Shown: positions 6,455-7,017 of the stretch, one piece after another
Layout of the letters: each line of letters begins with the position of its first letter
How positions within the stretch are numbered: the first letter of the stretch is position 1
Assembly: GCA_027625355.1 (NCBI GenBank)
Contig: JAQBWI010000055.1
Coordinates: 1 to 7,017 of the forward strand
Direction of reading: 5' to 3'
From: Pseudomonadota bacterium
GTDB taxonomy: Bacteria; Pseudomonadota; Alphaproteobacteria; HIMB59; GCA-002718135
DNA length: 7,017 nucleotides
Notes under the pieces: model-generated
Told to the model about the DNA's origin: nothing
The model's database searches: none
The model's input: only the letters and a program-made list of their open reading frames with translations
Made by a program: the position numbers and the translations under genes

Positions 6455-6832
6455 TTACAGCAACTTTTTTTCAGGTGTATTAGTTTTTGTTTCTTTTTTC
6501 TCTGATTGAGATTTTTTTCCACCCATTGAGATAGTTTCAATTTTTAATACAGTTAAGTATTGTCTATGACCTTGGGTTGAACGATAATTTTGTCTTTTTC
6601 TCTTTTTAAAAACAATTATTTTTTTATCTCTGATCTGATCTAAAATTTTAGCTTCAACAACAGCACCTTCTACTAAAGGTGACCCAATAGTATTTTGTGT
6701 GTTTTCTGAAACAGCAAGAACGTCTTTGAAAGATATACTATCGCCCTTTTTACCCTCAAGTTTTTCAACTTTTAGGATTTGTCCTGCTTTTACAGAATAT
6801 TGTTTTCCACCTGTTTTAAATACTGCTAACAT
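6455..6832 (-). CDS. rplU: 50S ribosomal protein L21 (bL21), frame interrupted near its 3' end
   Basis: bL21 is a large-subunit protein that binds 23S rRNA. The core (about 1-103) is intact: MLAVFKTGGKQYSVKAGQIL at the N-terminus, GSPLVEGAVVEAKI, KKIIVFKKRKRQNYRSTQGH (about 70-89), then RQYLTVLKIETI. Most L21 proteins are about 100-105 residues. Here the frame runs on through a Lys/Glu/Thr-rich stretch and stops at codon 126 after EKKLL. A one-base shift at the A7 run (6471-6465) instead opens a further 34 residues of Lys/Ala-rich tail reaching rpmA, for 157 residues in all. The core is complete in either form, so L21 function should be retained. The ATG at 6832 has only weak upstream purines (GAAAGAACTT). 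It is the first complete gene of the operon in the window, with a candidate promoter just upstream. Confidence 0.93.
   Translation of the reverse strand: MLAVFKTGGKQYSVKAGQILKVEKLEGKKGDSISFKDVLAVSENTQNTIGSPLVEGAVVEAKILDQIRDKKIIVFKKRKRQNYRSTQGHRQYLTVLKIETISMGGKKSQSEKKETKTNTPEKKLL
6464..6470 (-). promoter_or_regulatory. Candidate -1 frameshift heptamer A AAA AAG in rplU
   Basis: In the rplU frame the codons read GAA AAA AAG TTG, which contains A AAA AAG in the register required for -1 slippage, the same heptamer as E. coli dnaX. After slippage the reading is AAA AAA GTT GCT, entering exactly the frame that encodes the basic tail. The run of seven A is also a substrate for RNA polymerase slippage and a common place for sequencing miscalls. 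I see no strong Shine-Dalgarno-like stimulator just upstream. The match is direct; function is inference. Confidence 0.5.
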
Positions 6833-6854
6833 AAGTTCTTTCGATTAAATGGCG

Positions 6855-6881
6855 TTTATATCTAAGGTCTTTAATAGTCAA
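6855..6881 (-). promoter_or_regulatory. Candidate sigma-70 promoter for rplU-rpmA-obgE operon
   Basis: TTGACT (6881-6876) resembles the -35 box and TATAAA (6860-6855) the -10 box, with a 15-nt spacer that is shorter than the preferred 16-18. Transcription would begin near 6848, leaving a leader of under 20 nt before the rplU ATG. The location is right for the operon promoter, but AT-rich DNA offers many such matches. Confidence 0.35.
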
Positions 6882-6953
6882 ATAAAAATACTGAGAATTA
6901 GGCTCTTTTTCCTTAGAAATAACTAAAAACTGTCTTTTTCTTCCCTTAGATAT
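6858..6953 (-). repeat. TCTAAGG direct repeats with inverted partner upstream of rplU
   Basis: Read on the minus strand, ATATCTAAGG (6953-6944) and ATTTCTAAGG (6920-6911) are near-identical copies 33 bp apart, each followed by an A/G-rich stretch (GAAGAAAAAGA and AAAAAGA). Further down, CCTTAGATAT (6867-6858) is the exact reverse complement of the first copy and pairs with nine of ten bases of the second. The first copy is also part of a perfect 12-bp palindrome, TTAGATATCTAA (6957-6946). In RNA the two upstream copies could compete for the one partner. No known L21 leader family is recognised. Confidence 0.45.
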
Positions 6954-7017
6954 CTAAAAAATTCAAAATCAGAATAATTATTTTTATCTCTTAGTTCTAA
7001 AGCCATTTCACACTTCT
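6923..7017 (-). CDS. 3' end of an unrecognised gene, cut by the window edge
   Basis: A minus-strand frame open from the window edge encodes 30 residues, KCEMALELRDKNNYSDFEFF followed by RYLREEKDSF, and ends at TAG (6925-6923). The charged, Phe-rich composition looks protein-like, but I recognise no family and no domain can be named. An ATG at 7006 would give only 27 codons, so this is more likely the tail of a longer gene beginning beyond 7017 than a small gene of its own. Adding one T to the T5 run at 6929-6925 would join it to a second open stretch that runs into the start of rplU, so the stop may not be the true end. The stretch 6833-6922 holds no further gene, only the leader elements. 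Confidence 0.35.
   Translation of the reverse strand, partial: KCEMALELRDKNNYSDFEFFRYLREEKDSF

Larger units (their letters stand above)
6360..6470 (-). other. rplU: Lys/Ala-rich C-terminal tail of L21 in the -1 frame
   Basis: Immediately past the A-run at 6471-6465, the frame shifted by -1 relative to rplU is open down to a TAA at 6362-6360. It encodes KK followed by 34 residues beginning VAVKKKAAPKKAASKET and ending TTTPKEDK. The composition is that of the basic Lys/Ala tails found on extended alphaproteobacterial L21 proteins. It has no ATG, GTG or TTG start of its own, and a TGA lies just upstream in this frame, so it can be expressed only as a continuation of rplU. It ends in TAATG with rpmA and contains the rpmA ribosome binding site, as an operon-internal gene end should. 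Joined to rplU it gives a 157-residue L21. Whether the cell makes it by frameshifting or slippage, or the deposited sequence lacks one A, cannot be settled here. Confidence 0.8.

Noticed and set aside
6849..6929. Small plus-strand ORF (about 26 codons from the ATG at 6849)
   Set aside because: It runs against the rplU leader, is too short to judge, has no Shine-Dalgarno, and is expected by chance.
1..7017. CRISPR array, insertion sequence, phage or defence system, tRNA or rRNA gene
   Set aside because: I saw no regular spaced repeats, transposase or integrase motifs, tRNA T-arm signatures or rRNA segments; all long frames are housekeeping genes in a conserved order.

Overview
This window is strongly AT-rich, densely packed chromosomal DNA. 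Every gene I can support lies on the minus strand, so transcription runs from the right edge to the left. In that direction the order is: a gene tail at the edge, rplU (L21), rpmA (L27), obgE, proB, proA, a nadD-rsfS fusion, ctpA, rppH. This order is characteristic of Alphaproteobacteria. The low GC, junctions of a few bases and lack of spacers suggest a streamlined SAR11-like (Pelagibacterales) or similar marine lineage. That placement is inference; no rRNA or marker phylogeny was possible.

Layout from the right edge: 6923-7017 holds the 3' end of an unrecognised gene, and 6833-6922 holds the rplU leader, with a candidate promoter and a set of direct and inverted TCTAAGG/CCTTAGA repeats. rplU and rpmA encode large-subunit ribosomal proteins. 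obgE encodes an essential GTPase that acts on the 50S subunit. proB and proA encode the first two enzymes of proline synthesis. The next ORF joins NAD synthesis (NadD) to a ribosome silencing factor (RsfS) in one reading frame. ctpA encodes an exported S41 protease and rppH an RNA 5'-pyrophosphohydrolase. Most junctions overlap or abut (TAAATG, TGATG, an 11-nt overlap, a 1-nt gap), which implies one translationally coupled operon linking ribosome assembly, proline and NAD synthesis, envelope proteolysis and RNA turnover.

Two things stand out. First, the rplU frame stops early, but a Lys/Ala-rich tail typical of extended L21 proteins continues in the -1 frame and ends exactly at the rpmA start codon (TAATG). 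The two frames meet at A AAA AAG, the slippery heptamer known from E. coli dnaX. This is either programmed frameshifting or slippage, or a one-base homopolymer error in the sequence. Second, nadD and rsfS form a single 310-codon ORF with no ATG, GTG or TTG start at the domain boundary, and the rlmH and M23-peptidase genes that often lie between rsfS and ctpA are absent. I found no mobile element, CRISPR array, tRNA, rRNA or defence system.
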